Shown: positions 26,758 to 35,472, counted from the first letter of the stretch. The stretch: 64,000 bases of DNA from Anaerolineae bacterium (GCA_023382715.1 JAHDWP010000019.1:1-64000); one strand, 5' to 3'. Numbers and translations are program-made. Notes: generated from the sequence alone by a model not told the origin.

Positions 26758-27435
26758 TCAACTCTTCGCCATGTACCCGCGCAGCTTGCTGGCCAGGTTG
26801 CTCAGCGGCATGGTTTGCAGCCAGACCTTGCCCGGCCCGGTGATCGTCGCCAGGAACAGCCCCTCGCCGCCGCCCAGCCAGTTCATCACCCCCTTGATCA
26901 TGGTGATGTCGTAGTCGCAGGTCGGCTCGTACATGGCAATATGGCCGGGATCGATCTTCAGCCGCTCGCCCGCCTTCAGGTCATAGAGCTGCACTTCACC
27001 CGCGATCTCGACGAAGGCTGTGCCCGGCCCGGTCAGCTTCTGCAGGATGAAGCCCTCGCCGCCAAACAGCCCCGTGCCCAGCCGCTTGCGGAAGTGCATC
27101 GCCAGGTCAACCTCGTCCTCGGCGCACATGAAGGCGTCTTTCTGGCAGATGATGCTGTGCCCGGCTTTCAGGGTGAGCGGGATCACTTTGCCGGGACTCT
27201 CCGGCGTAAAGGTGATCACACCCTGCGGTGCGGTACAGGTGTAGGTGGTCATGAACAGGCTCTCGCCGGAGAGCATCCGCCCCAGCGACTTGCCAATTCC
27301 GCCGCGCCCGCTGGTCTTCATGTCAATGCCGTCACTCATCCAGGCCATGCCGCCGGACTCGGTGTAGATCGCCTCGCCCTGGCTGAGCCGGATCTCAAGC
27401 GCCTGCATGACCGTGCCGTGAATGGTGTACTCCAT
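26758..27435 (-). CDS. AIM24/TIGR00266 family protein, copy 2
   Basis: A 225-residue beta-rich protein of the AIM24 (TIGR00266) family. Typical segments are GGMAWMSDGIDMKTSGRGG, LMTTYTCTAPQGVITFTPE, FLQKLTGPGTAFVEIAGEV-like sequence, and the end GLFLATITGPGKVWLQT. The function is not established in bacteria; the name comes from a yeast mitochondrial protein. It is the downstream member of a tandem pair. Bases 26812-27129 are identical to 27597-27914 in its neighbour. Its 3' end differs (LASKLRGYMAKS) and is shorter than the paralogue. The upstream gap of 53 bases suggests an operon. Confidence 0.85.
   Translation of the reverse strand: MEYTIHGTVMQALEIRLSQGEAIYTESGGMAWMSDGIDMKTSGRGGIGKSLGRMLSGESLFMTTYTCTAPQGVITFTPESPGKVIPLTLKAGHSIICQKDAFMCAEDEVDLAMHFRKRLGTGLFGGEGFILQKLTGPGTAFVEIAGEVQLYDLKAGERLKIDPGHIAMYEPTCDYDITMIKGVMNWLGGGEGLFLATITGPGKVWLQTMPLSNLASKLRGYMAKS
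26812..27129. repeat. 318-bp tract identical to 27597-27914
   Basis: Direct repeat within the tandem AIM24-like genes; comparison base by base shows no difference over 318 positions at a constant offset of 785. Divergence is frequent immediately outside the tract, including synonymous changes. Confidence 0.9.
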
Positions 27436-27488
27436 CGTTCAGCCTCCTCGGGGTTCCGATGCCTCGCCCGGTGCAACGGGCGAGCGCA

Positions 27489-28220
27489 TCACTTGAACAT
27501 GTCCAGCACGTCGCCCGTATTGCCGAGCGTGCGCGAGCTTTTGTTCTGCGTGCCCATTGACGCGGCCAGCTTGCGGGCCAGGTTGCTCAGCGGCAGGGTT
27601 TGCAGCCAGACCTTGCCCGGCCCGGTGATCGTCGCCAGGAACAGCCCCTCGCCGCCGCCCAGCCAGTTCATCACCCCCTTGATCATGGTGATGTCGTAGT
27701 CGCAGGTCGGCTCGTACATGGCAATATGGCCGGGATCGATCTTCAGCCGCTCGCCCGCCTTCAGGTCATAGAGCTGCACTTCACCCGCGATCTCGACGAA
27801 GGCTGTGCCCGGCCCGGTCAGCTTCTGCAGGATGAAGCCCTCGCCGCCAAACAGCCCCGTGCCCAGCCGCTTGCGGAAGTGCATCGCCAGGTCAACCTCG
27901 TCCTCGGCGCACATAAAGGCGTCTCTCTGGCAGATCATCGAGTAGCCCGCCCGCAGTTGCAGCGGGATGATCTTGCCCGGCGCTTCGGGCGTGAAGGTGA
28001 TCACGCCCTGCGGCGCGGTGCAGGTGTAGGTGGTCATGAACAGGCTCTCGCCGGAGAGCATCCGCCCCAGCGATTTGCCGATCCCGCCGCGCCCGCTGGT
28101 CTTCATGTCAATGCCGTCGCTCATCCAGGCCATGCCGCCAGACTCAGTGAAGATCGCCTCGCCCTGCTGCAGGCGGATTTCAAGCGACTGCATGACTGTC
28201 CCATTGATGGTGTATTCCAT
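27489..28220 (-). CDS. AIM24/TIGR00266 family protein, copy 1
   Basis: A 243-residue paralogue of the next gene. Same domain with the same ordered motifs, plus an 18-residue longer C-terminus (GTQNKSSRTLGNTGDVLDMF). The two proteins differ at scattered positions in the N-terminal third but are identical across the region encoded by 27597-27914. The family forms a double-stranded beta-helix; the role is unknown. The first gene of the pair, transcribed on the minus strand after the phosphofructokinase operon terminator. Confidence 0.85.
   Translation of the reverse strand: MEYTINGTVMQSLEIRLQQGEAIFTESGGMAWMSDGIDMKTSGRGGIGKSLGRMLSGESLFMTTYTCTAPQGVITFTPEAPGKIIPLQLRAGYSMICQRDAFMCAEDEVDLAMHFRKRLGTGLFGGEGFILQKLTGPGTAFVEIAGEVQLYDLKAGERLKIDPGHIAMYEPTCDYDITMIKGVMNWLGGGEGLFLATITGPGKVWLQTLPLSNLARKLAASMGTQNKSSRTLGNTGDVLDMFK
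27597..27914. repeat. 318-bp tract identical to 26812-27129
   Basis: Partner of the identical tract described at 26812. Confidence 0.9.
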
Positions 28221-28327
28221 GCTGTGCCGCCCCCGGTGTCTATTCTGACTGATAGTCGGAATTGTATCCTGTTCCGGGGCAGCGCAATAGTCGGCGCTGC
28301 CTCAAGACATACAGTCGCCACCCCCGC

Positions 28328-28358
28328 ACAAAGAAGAGGGCGGCCCAGGCCGCCCTCT
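28328..28358 (-). terminator. Rho-independent terminator after the PPi-type phosphofructokinase gene
   Basis: Minus strand: 11-bp stem AGAGGGCGGCC / GGCCGCCCTCT with a minimal loop, followed by TCTTTG. It lies 24 bases after the stop codon. Confidence 0.75.
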
Positions 28359-28381
28359 CTCGTCGTTCATCGTCGCCGCCA

Positions 28382-29560
28382 CTACATCAGGAACATGGGC
28401 ATGCCGAAGACGTGACGCACCTTCGGGCGGTACTGCTCCACATCGTACAGCTCGGCCACGTTGACGCGCTTGACGCCCTGCATGATCGTGCTCATGTTGA
28501 TGTCGGTGTACAGGCCGCGCTGCAGCGCCACCATGCGCCCAAAGCGCCCCTGCTCCACCAGGCTCATGGCCATCTGCGCGTAGTTGGCCGCCACCATCAG
28601 GTCGAGTGAATCCGGCGCGCCAGAGCGCATCAGGTAAGCCACCTGCTGGTAGATGATATTCTGGCCGGTGATGTCCTTGAGCAGCGCGCCGGTGATCTGG
28701 CCAATGCCGCCCAGCTTCTTATGACCATAGGCGTCGGCCTCGCCAGTCTCGATGACCTCACCCTCAACCATGCGCGCGCCCTCGGAGATGGTCAGCATGG
28801 CGTAATTGCTGGGGTTGGCTTTTTTGTCTTCGACGAGCAGCTCGGCCAGACGATGCACATCGCACGGCACCTCGGAGATGATCGCGCGGTCTACACCGGC
28901 CAGGTAAGCCGCGATCAGCGATGTCTCGCCGGAGTTGCGCCCGAACAGCTCGACGACAGCGATGCGCTCGTGCGACCCGGCGCTCGTGCGCAGGTTGTGG
29001 ATGAACTCCACCGAGCGCGTCACGGCGGTGCTGAAGCCGATGCAGTAGTCCGTGCCATACACATCGTTATCCATCGTCTTGGGGATGGCCACCACCTTCA
29101 TACCTTCGCGGTGCATCCGCTCGCCATAGCCGAGCGTGTCGTCGCCGCCGATGGGGATCAGCACGTCAATGCCCAGGTGCTCCAGCACTTTCAGCACGTG
29201 CTCCGTGTAGTCGTAGACTTCGCGCCCGCGCCTGTCCGTGTGGATAGGCGCATCCACGCCCTGCAGGTGCGCGGGGACGCTGTCGGCGAGCACGTTGCCG
29301 GGGTTAGTGCGCGAGGTGTGCAGGAACGTGCCGCCGGTGCGGTCCACCGTGCGCACGCGCTGCTTGTTGAGCGGCATCACCCACTTCTCGCGCCGCTCCT
29401 TGTCCTTCTCGTCAATGTCGTAATCCAACAGGCCGGCCCAGCCGCGCCGGATGCCGACAATCTCATGACCGGCATCTTCCGCGCGGTACACGATCTGCTT
29501 GATGCACGGGTTCAGGCCAGGGACATCGCCGCCACCCGTGAGCACACCAATGCGCAACAT
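28382..29560 (-). CDS. 6-phosphofructokinase, pyrophosphate-type residues
   Basis: A 392-residue phosphofructokinase (family PfkA). The N-terminal [17 protein letters not shown] and [20 protein letters not shown] identify it. Two positions that set the phosphoryl donor carry the pyrophosphate-type residues: Asp141 in IGGDDTLG (Gly104 in E. coli PfkA) and Lys161 in PKTMDND (Gly124). PPi-dependent enzymes are known to carry this Asp/Lys pair, so it probably uses PPi and works reversibly in glycolysis and gluconeogenesis. The catalytic Asp pair is in TMDND (164, 166). The ATG at 29560 follows TGGAGGAGAGCT. It lies 195 bases downstream of a second, ATP-type phosphofructokinase gene. Confidence 0.88.
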   Translation of the reverse strand: MLRIGVLTGGGDVPGLNPCIKQIVYRAEDAGHEIVGIRRGWAGLLDYDIDEKDKERREKWVMPLNKQRVRTVDRTGGTFLHTSRTNPGNVLADSVPAHLQGVDAPIHTDRRGREVYDYTEHVLKVLEHLGIDVLIPIGGDDTLGYGERMHREGMKVVAIPKTMDNDVYGTDYCIGFSTAVTRSVEFIHNLRTSAGSHERIAVVELFGRNSGETSLIAAYLAGVDRAIISEVPCDVHRLAELLVEDKKANPSNYAMLTISEGARMVEGEVIETGEADAYGHKKLGGIGQITGALLKDITGQNIIYQQVAYLMRSGAPDSLDLMVAANYAQMAMSLVEQGRFGRMVALQRGLYTDINMSTIMQGVKRVNVAELYDVEQYRPKVRHVFGMPMFLM

Positions 29561-29755
29561 AGCTCTCCTCCAGTCCTTGCTGCTTAACCGGTTCAGGCAC
29601 CCATGGGGAGTACGGGACCTGGTATCCATGACAAAAGGGGCGTGCGGGTCACACACCCCCCTGATTATAACCAGTCAGCGGGCGCTGCGCGTTTGACAAA
29701 ACTCACGAATCAGGGCGCAGGTGCGCCACAATGAGCACGACCGGGCAGCAGCGCA

Positions 29756-30730
29756 TCATTTGGCCAGTATCTCGGCCATCGAGATGTATTCCTCCGAGAC
29801 AGAGCGCTGCTTGGTCGTGGCATCGGCCAGGCTGACCGTGCCGATCTCGCGCCCGTGCAGCCCAACCATGATCCCCGACTCCCCGGCGAGCAGCAGCTCG
29901 ACCGCCTTCACACCCAGGCGCGTCGCCAGCAGGCGGTCGAACGCGCCCGGCCCGCCGCCGCGCACCACATGCCCCAGCACAGTGATGCGCACCTCGAAAC
30001 CGACCTCGTGCTGCGAGAGATACTCGGCCACCTCGTGAATCTTGGGCGTGGCTCCTTCGGCGATCACGCCCATAGCGTGGCTCTTGCCGCGCATGTAGGC
30101 GTTCTCCAGCACCTTGCCGATCTCTTCGAGCGTGGTGGGGTGCTCTGGGATCATGACGAACTCCGCGCCGCCCAGGATGCCGCCCATCAGGGCCAGGTAG
30201 CCGCAGTTGCGCCCCATCACTTCCAGCAGAAAGCAGCGCTCATGACTCGCCGCCGTGTCGCGCAGCTTGTCAACAGCGTCCAGGATCGTGTTGAGGGCCG
30301 TATCGGTGCCCACCGCCATATTGGTGCCCCAGATGTCGTTGTCAATCGTGGCGGGGACGCCCACCACCGGGAAATCCAGCTCGTGCAGGGCCAGCGCCCC
30401 GCGCAGGCTGCCGTCGCCACCGATGACCACCAGCCCATCCATGCCGTGCTCGTTCAGGCGGCGCAGGCCGCGCTTCTGGCCCTGGATGGTCTTGAATTCA
30501 AGGTTGCGCGCCGTTTGCAGGATGGTGCCGCCGCGCCCGATGATCCCGCTCACGTCGCGCGAAGTCAGGCGCTCGAAGTCGCCAGACAGCAATCCCGTAT
30601 ACGCCTGCCGGACGCCATACGCTTCCACGCCGGCAGCCGCCGCCGTGCGCACCACCGCGCGAATCGCCGGGTTCATGCCCGGCGCGTCACCGCCGCCGGT
30701 CAATACTGCGATGCGTCTCATGCTCGCCAT
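29756..30730 (-). CDS. pfkA: 6-phosphofructokinase, ATP-type
   Basis: A 324-residue phosphofructokinase close in length to E. coli PfkA. RIAVLTGGGDAPGMNPAIRA begins the protein. The nucleotide-site motif is IGGDGSLRG with Gly107 (ATP-type, not Asp), and the second position is Ala127 in PATIDND rather than the PPi-type Lys. TIDND carries the catalytic Asp pair, and MGRNCGYLA and MIPEHPTTLEEI bind fructose 6-phosphate. ATP is therefore the likely donor. AGGAGT precedes the ATG at 30730; a second ATG at 30721 is possible. An extended -10 element lies upstream. First gene of the tandem phosphofructokinase pair. Confidence 0.9.
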   Translation of the reverse strand: MASMRRIAVLTGGGDAPGMNPAIRAVVRTAAAAGVEAYGVRQAYTGLLSGDFERLTSRDVSGIIGRGGTILQTARNLEFKTIQGQKRGLRRLNEHGMDGLVVIGGDGSLRGALALHELDFPVVGVPATIDNDIWGTNMAVGTDTALNTILDAVDKLRDTAASHERCFLLEVMGRNCGYLALMGGILGGAEFVMIPEHPTTLEEIGKVLENAYMRGKSHAMGVIAEGATPKIHEVAEYLSQHEVGFEVRITVLGHVVRGGGPGAFDRLLATRLGVKAVELLLAGESGIMVGLHGREIGTVSLADATTKQRSVSEEYISMAEILAK

Positions 30731-30810
30731 GCACTATGACTCCTGTCCCCGAGCCGGGGGTCGTTGGCCACAACGACGCTGGATCATCCCCCGCTCCTAA
30801 ACGACCGGCC

Positions 30811-30819
30811 ATTATAGCA
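30811..30819 (-). promoter_or_regulatory. Extended -10 promoter of the ATP-type phosphofructokinase gene
   Basis: Minus strand TGCTATAAT, 80 bases upstream of the start codon; no clear -35 box. Confidence 0.5.
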
Positions 30820-30837
30820 GCGCGCGCGGCTGGGCGA

Positions 30838-30940
30838 CCAGAGCGTGTTAGGCACTGATCAACCCCCGTCCCCGCAAACAGGGCACGGGAAGCCAGCCCG
30901 TCCCTCTCTACGGGCGGGGAGAGGGCGCCGGGTGAGGGTT
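30838..30940. repeat. Diverged copy of repeat family C
   Basis: Begins with the reverse complement of the GTGCATAACATGCTCTAG-type end (here GAGCGTGTTAGGCAC) and continues with GC-rich hairpin sequence (GCCCGTCCCTCTCTACGGGCGGGGAGAGGG). Related to 40085-40189 and 56658-56775. Confidence 0.5.
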
Positions 30941-31003
30941 CAGGTGATCACAGGGCGTCGCGAACTGCCCACCGCGTCGAGCGCGTTGAGTTCACCACAC
31001 GCC

Positions 31004-32239
31004 CTACAGCTTCCTGATCTCAACAGACTCGATCAGCGCCTGGAGATCGTCCCGGTAGTGGTCGAGCAGATCGGCGGGTAGTTCCATCGTCCATTGCAGC
31101 GCTTCCTGCCCCGTGATCGGCGTGACAAACGTGATGCGGGTCCACTGCGTGGGCGCGGTGATGTCGCGGAAGATCGGCCCCAGAGTGCCAGACGGAGTCA
31201 CGTCGCTGCGATAGCCGCACAGCCCGCCCGCGTACTCGTAGATCGTGGACTGGCTCTGCTGGGCGCGCACGGCGCTGCACGAGAAATCGCCGCCGGTGGG
31301 CTGAGCGAAATTGACCGTGAGCAGGATAGGAGCACCTTTGCCGTTCGAATACGCGCCAGTCAGCACCACCGGGTTCACCTCGACGAGGGTGAAGTACGGG
31401 CTTGCGCTCTCGAAGTCCTGCCATGTCCTCTGCTCGTCGTCGAACTTGAGCGTCTCATTCAGCACGTCGCGCGCGAATCTCCATTTGTCATTATCGGCGT
31501 CGGCCACGTACCAGCTGCGCGGCACTGTCAGCGATACGTCATGGCTGCCGTCGGAGAGAACGACCGTTTTGCGCCCCGTTTCACCGGGCAGGAAGGATGC
31601 CGCCACGTCAATCACGGGTTGCGCCTGGGGCACCGCCAGAACGAGCACCGCCACCAGCAGCACCGGCACCACGATCATCACCACCAGGGCCAGCAGGCAG
31701 CTCCCCCAGCAGCCGCTGCAGCCCAGGCAGCCGGAACAGCCGGGCAGGCCACAGCCGAACAGGCCGCGCCGCTTCCTTTCGACGTGCTCCACCTGGACGC
31801 GCTGCACTTCGGACGGCGTCAGCGGCTGGCCCAGCGGCGCGTACTGCGAGTACGGCAGCGGCGAGGGTGGCGCGTACTGCCGGTACGGGTCTTGCCCCGG
31901 CGCACCGGTGGTCAGGCCCTCATAGCTCACTGGTCTGGGCGGAGGTGGCGCGTAGGTTTCCGGGGCGGGCATCGCCACCGGCGGGGCAGGCGGGCGCGAG
32001 CCGTACTGCTGCTGGAACTGGTCGAGCAGCGCGCGCGCCTGCTGGTTGGCCGGATTGACGCGCAGCACTTCGCGCAGCGCGCGCTGGTATTCGGCCTGGT
32101 CAGCGGCCACGGAAGCCAGCCACAGCCAGGCCACCTCGTTATCCGGCGACGATTGCAGGTATTCCTGCAGCAGCCGGCGCGCTTCGTCGCGGCGTCCGGC
32201 CTGGGCGTGCTCTACCGCCTGGTGAAGAAGAGAAGCCAT
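31004..32239 (-). CDS. TPR-type membrane protein with a cysteine cluster
   Basis: A 411-residue single-pass membrane protein. Residues 1-80 form TPR-like helices (ALHxAVEHAQAGRRDEARRL type), followed by a Pro/Tyr-rich linker (81-145) and a basic stretch ERKRRG. Immediately before the membrane helix (about 182-203) is a cluster of six Cys in CxxxxCxxCxxCxxCxxxC order (residues 163-181). The extracytoplasmic part (205-411) is beta-rich with a few Cys and no family I recognise. The Cys run could bind metal or be lipidated; this is inference. The ATG at 32239 is preceded by AGGAGGCACAGTTC. Stands alone on the minus strand. Confidence 0.65.
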   Translation of the reverse strand: MASLLHQAVEHAQAGRRDEARRLLQEYLQSSPDNEVAWLWLASVAADQAEYQRALREVLRVNPANQQARALLDQFQQQYGSRPPAPPVAMPAPETYAPPPPRPVSYEGLTTGAPGQDPYRQYAPPSPLPYSQYAPLGQPLTPSEVQRVQVEHVERKRRGLFGCGLPGCSGCLGCSGCWGSCLLALVVMIVVPVLLVAVLVLAVPQAQPVIDVAASFLPGETGRKTVVLSDGSHDVSLTVPRSWYVADADNDKWRFARDVLNETLKFDDEQRTWQDFESASPYFTLVEVNPVVLTGAYSNGKGAPILLTVNFAQPTGGDFSCSAVRAQQSQSTIYEYAGGLCGYRSDVTPSGTLGPIFRDITAPTQWTRITFVTPITGQEALQWTMELPADLLDHYRDDLQALIESVEIRKL

Positions 32240-32347
32240 GAACTGTGCCTCCTGCCGCGCGCCGCGCAGCCCGCTAACAATGCCCGCCACAGATGATCGC
32301 AACCCCTAGCATTATGCTCCAAATTGCGCCAGCGACCAAGTACCTGC

Positions 32348-32374
32348 GCGCGCCGGGTGTGCGCAAAAGTTGAC
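32348..32374 (+). repeat. CGCCGGGTGTG...GTTGAC repeat block
   Basis: GCGCGCCGGGTGTG followed by CGCAAAAGTTGAC. The same block, with a few changes, forms the last codons and stop of malQ (44109-44135) and occurs in reverse complement at 10031-10052. Confidence 0.6.
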
Positions 32375-32384
32375 GTCGAACCCT

Positions 32385-32504
32385 GGAGCAAAGGATCACC
32401 GCAGAGGTGCAGAGAGCGCAGAGGAAAATAAGTGATACGTTCTTCTCCGCGTCTTCTACGTCTCTGCGGTTCCAGAATCCCGCATCCCAGGCTGAGTCCT
32501 CGCC
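32385..32504. repeat. Direct repeat, copy 1 (ACCGCAGAG...CTCTGCGGT type)
   Basis: Starts GGAGCAAAGGATCACCGCAG and ends CCCAGGCTGAGTCC. An internal inverted pair (CCGCAGAG near the start, CTCTGCGG near 32462) can fold. Copy 2 is at 32647-32757; copy 1 has a 9-base insertion relative to it. A fragment also occurs at 53957-53985. Confidence 0.85.
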
Positions 32505-32514
32505 CGGCAAAGCC

Positions 32515-32625
32515 CCCTCATCCCCCCAACCCCTTCTCCCTCCAGGGGGAGAAGGGGAGCAAGGCGCAGGATTTCCCCTCGCCCCGGTGAGGGAGAGGGG
32601 TGCAGGGGTGAGGGGTTTCCAGGCA
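32515..32625. repeat. Repeat family C segment between the direct repeats
   Basis: Complementary pyrimidine and purine runs (CCCCTTCTCCCTCC / GGGGGAGAAGGGG and CCCTCGCCCCGGTGAGGGAGAGGGG) form two hairpins. Confidence 0.6.
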
Positions 32626-32646
32626 CGCCCTAACGCACCCGGCGCC

Positions 32647-32757
32647 GGAGCAAAGGATCACCGCAGAAGCGCAGAGAGCGCAGAGGAAAATAAGTGATAC
32701 GTTCTTCTCCGCGTCTCTGCGGTTCCAGAATCCCGCATCCCAGGCCGAGTCCCCGCC
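32647..32757. repeat. Direct repeat, copy 2
   Basis: Nearly identical to 32385-32504 apart from a short deletion and a few substitutions. Followed directly by a family A fragment. Confidence 0.85.
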
Positions 32758-32793
32758 GCGCGGGGGTGAGGTCAGCCAGGGCGCAGCGTTCCC
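32754..32793 (+). repeat. Partial copy of repeat family A
   Basis: GCCGCGCGGGGGTGAGGTCA followed by GCCAGGGCGCAGC, matching positions 4-36 almost exactly, then diverging. Confidence 0.65.
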
Positions 32794-32871
32794 ACCGTCT
32801 TCCCGGCGCTCGCCAGGTTCTCCGCGCCGGCGCGGTTGACAATGCCCCGCCCTGCCGCGATAATCGCCCGC

Positions 32872-35316
32872 ATGTCTACACTCACCGTGCGCCGGCTGAT
32901 CCCGGCGGCTCTGCTGATCGCCCTGACCGCGGGCGCGTGCAACTTCGCCACGCAGCCGGACCCGATCATCATCACCGCCACGCCGAGCAACGCCGCCCTG
33001 CTCAACCCGGCGACGCCGACCGTCCCCTATGTCACGCCAACGCCCGCCTTTGTGCCCACGCCCACCCTGCCGCCGGGCGTGGCCTTCACCGACGCCGAGC
33101 AGGCCCTGCACAACGGCGATTACGTCGCCGCCGTGGGCTACTTCGAGGCGGTGCTGGCCCAGCCAGGCGCCGACCCGGCGCTGCGCGCGGCGGCGCGCTA
33201 CGGCCTGGGCGAAGCGGCGCTGCGCGAAGGGTTATTCGCCCAGGCTGCCGACGCGCTCGCGCGCTTCATCCTGGAGAATCCCGACGATTCGCGCCTGGCG
33301 CATGCCACTTTTCTGCGCGGCGACGCCTACCTGGGGCTGGGCGAGTGGCAGCTTGCCGTCAACGACTTCCTGACCTACCTCACCCTGCGCCCAGGGCTGA
33401 TTGACAGCTACGTGTACGAGCGCATTGGCGATGCCTACCTGGCGCTCAACCAGCCCGCCCAGTCGCTCGCCGCCTATACAAAGGCCGCCGACGCCACGCG
33501 CGAGCTGTCGTCGCTGGTCGCGCTGCGCGAGCGCGTCGCCGCCGGCTACCTCAACGCCGGGCAGCCGGCGCAGGCCGTCGCTCAATACGACGCGATCCTG
33601 GCCGTCGCCCAGAACGCGCCCTACCGCGCCAGCATCGAGTACCAGGCAGCGCAGGTCGAGATCGGCCAGGGCGACGTGGCCAGCGGGCACCTGCGACTGA
33701 GCCGCATCGTCCGCGACTACCCGGAGACATCCCCCGCCTACCGGGCGCTGGGCATCCTGCTCAGCGCGGGCCTGCAGGTAGACAGCTTCCTGCAAGCGCG
33801 GATCAACTTCGCCAACAAGGACTACAGCGCCGCCATCCAGGCGCTCAACGCCTACAGCAGCGAGAGCGGCTTCTCCTCAGTGGCGGCGCTGATGATGCTG
33901 GGCCGCGCCTACCGCGAAGTGGGCAACGTCCAGGCGGCGATCACCACCTTCCAGACGGTGCTGGACACCTACCCAACCGATCCGATCTTCGGCGAAGCCT
34001 GGCTGGAGCAGGGCCGCACGCTGTTCCTCAGCGGCGACGTGGCGGGGGCCATCCAGAAGTACATCGCGCTGTCCACGCTGCACCCGGACGTGCCCGCAGG
34101 GGCCGAGGCGCTGTGGCGCGCCGGGTACCTGTACAGCACGCAGGGCAACACCGACGCGGCCCTGGGCACCTTCGACATCCTCGGCCAGAAGTACCCCGGC
34201 ACCACCTGGGCGCAGGAAGGGCTGTACATGGGCGCGACGATGGCTTACAACGCCGGCAAGACCGGCATGGCCGCCCAGCTTTTCAGCCAGCTCGCGGTGA
34301 CGGGGAGCGGTGAGCTTCAGGCGGCGGCTTACCTGTGGGTGGGCCGCCTCTACCAGTTAGATGGCAAAGAGGACCTGGCGCGCCAGGCGTATCAGGCCGC
34401 CGCAGCCGCCGATCCGGGCGGCTATCACAGCATCCGCGCCGCTGACCTGCTGGCCGGGCGCGATCCGTTCGCGCCGCCGCCCGGCACTCGCTTCGAGTTC
34501 GACGAAGCCGCCGCCCTGACCGAGGCGGAAACCTGGCTGCGCGCCACCTTCAACATCACCCAGGAAGGGCCGCTCTATCCGCTGAGCGCCGCGCTGGAAA
34601 ACGACCCGCGCATGGTGCGCGGGCGCGAGCTGATGATCGTCGGCGCGTCCACCACCGCCTACGAAGCCGCCGAGGAGGAGTTCGGCGCGCTGCTCAGCGA
34701 CATGGAGGGCGATCCGCTGGCCCTCTACCAGCTTGCGCTCTGCCTGCGCGACCTGCGCCTGTACCGGGAGTCCATCGAAGCGGCGGCGAAGCTGATTGAG
34801 GCCGCCGGGATTGAGACCGGGCAAGCGCCGGGAGCCATCGCCCGGCTGCGCTATCCCGCCTACTACCGCGACCTGGTGCTGCCCGCCGCCGCCGAGCACA
34901 ACCTCGACCCGCTGCTCGTCTTCGCCCTCATCCGCCAGGAGAGCCTGTTCGAGGGTTTCGCCACGTCCTACGCCGCCGCCCAGGGCCTGATGCAGATCAT
35001 CCCCGACACGGGGCAGTGGATCGCTCAGCAGCTTGGCTGGCGCGATTACCGGAACAGCGATGTGTACCGCCCCTACGTCAACGTCGCCTTCGGCACCTAC
35101 TACCTGCGCTACGTCATGGATAACCTGGACGGCCTGCCCTACGCAGCCCTGGCCGGCTACAACGGCGGGCCGGGCAATGCCGCGCAGTGGCTGAGCATCT
35201 CCGGCCCCGATCTCGACCTGTTCGTGCAGACGATCAGCTTCGACGAGACGCGCACCTACGTGCGGCGCATCTACGAGCAGTACAACGTCTACCGCGCGCT
35301 GTATGGCGTGTCCTGA
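32872..35316 (+). CDS. TPR-repeat lipoprotein with Slt70-type lytic transglycosylase domain
   Basis: An 814-residue exported cell-wall enzyme. The N-terminus is a signal peptide with a probable lipobox (ALTAGAC, Cys at about residue 25). Residues about 70-570 are tandem TPR-like helical pairs (DYVAAVGYFEAVLAQ, NVQAAITTFQTVLDTYPTD, NTDAALGTFDILGQKYPG). The C-terminal 170 residues are a soluble lytic transglycosylase domain: LLVFALIRQESLFEGFAT has the catalytic Glu (about residue 690), then AAQGLMQIIPDTG, NVAFGTYYLRYV and ALAGYNGGPGNA. It cleaves peptidoglycan between MurNAc and GlcNAc. The ATG at 32872 lacks a strong ribosome site; the alternative at 32836 would spoil the signal peptide. Confidence 0.9.
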   Translation: MSTLTVRRLIPAALLIALTAGACNFATQPDPIIITATPSNAALLNPATPTVPYVTPTPAFVPTPTLPPGVAFTDAEQALHNGDYVAAVGYFEAVLAQPGADPALRAAARYGLGEAALREGLFAQAADALARFILENPDDSRLAHATFLRGDAYLGLGEWQLAVNDFLTYLTLRPGLIDSYVYERIGDAYLALNQPAQSLAAYTKAADATRELSSLVALRERVAAGYLNAGQPAQAVAQYDAILAVAQNAPYRASIEYQAAQVEIGQGDVASGHLRLSRIVRDYPETSPAYRALGILLSAGLQVDSFLQARINFANKDYSAAIQALNAYSSESGFSSVAALMMLGRAYREVGNVQAAITTFQTVLDTYPTDPIFGEAWLEQGRTLFLSGDVAGAIQKYIALSTLHPDVPAGAEALWRAGYLYSTQGNTDAALGTFDILGQKYPGTTWAQEGLYMGATMAYNAGKTGMAAQLFSQLAVTGSGELQAAAYLWVGRLYQLDGKEDLARQAYQAAAAADPGGYHSIRAADLLAGRDPFAPPPGTRFEFDEAAALTEAETWLRATFNITQEGPLYPLSAALENDPRMVRGRELMIVGASTTAYEAAEEEFGALLSDMEGDPLALYQLALCLRDLRLYRESIEAAAKLIEAAGIETGQAPGAIARLRYPAYYRDLVLPAAAEHNLDPLLVFALIRQESLFEGFATSYAAAQGLMQIIPDTGQWIAQQLGWRDYRNSDVYRPYVNVAFGTYYLRYVMDNLDGLPYAALAGYNGGPGNAAQWLSISGPDLDLFVQTISFDETRTYVRRIYEQYNVYRALYGVS

Positions 35317-35382
35317 CAGGCCATCCGCAACGTCTACACGCCCGCAGGGGCCTGACACTGCACCAGATTTCGAGCGCCCACG

Positions 35383-35472
35383 CGCGTAGGGGCGTATGGC
35401 CATACACTTCCTGCGAGGGCGCAGCAGAGCAGCGCCCCCACCGCCTGAAGGGTTTTCTCACACCTTTGCAGT
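35383..35472 (+). repeat. Repeat family A hairpin with an adjacent GTAGGGGCGTAT palindrome
   Basis: GTAGGGGCGTATGGCCATAC (35387-35406) is partly palindromic; a related hairpin occurs at 46154-46180. It is followed by the family A stem GGGCGC / GCGCCC (35417-35422, 35432-35437) and CACCGCCTGAAGGGTTTT, as in the other family A copies. Confidence 0.6.

Larger units (their letters stand above)
32240..32871. other. 632-base intergenic region filled with repeats
   Basis: No gene is seen here. It holds the 32348 block, two direct copies of a 110-120 base repeat (32385-32504 and 32647-32757), a family C purine/pyrimidine hairpin segment between them (32515-32625), and a partial family A copy (32754-32793). 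It separates divergent genes, so promoters for both should lie within it, but I could not place them with confidence. Confidence 0.75.

Noticed and set aside
29637-29660. Hairpin GGGGCGTG / CACACCCC before the PPi-type phosphofructokinase gene
   Set aside because: Only 4+3 base pairs with a mismatch and a short T-run; too weak to call as an attenuator.
29664-29669. TATAAT on the minus strand before the PPi-type phosphofructokinase gene
   Set aside because: No TGn extension and no -35 at an acceptable distance; left out of the promoter list.
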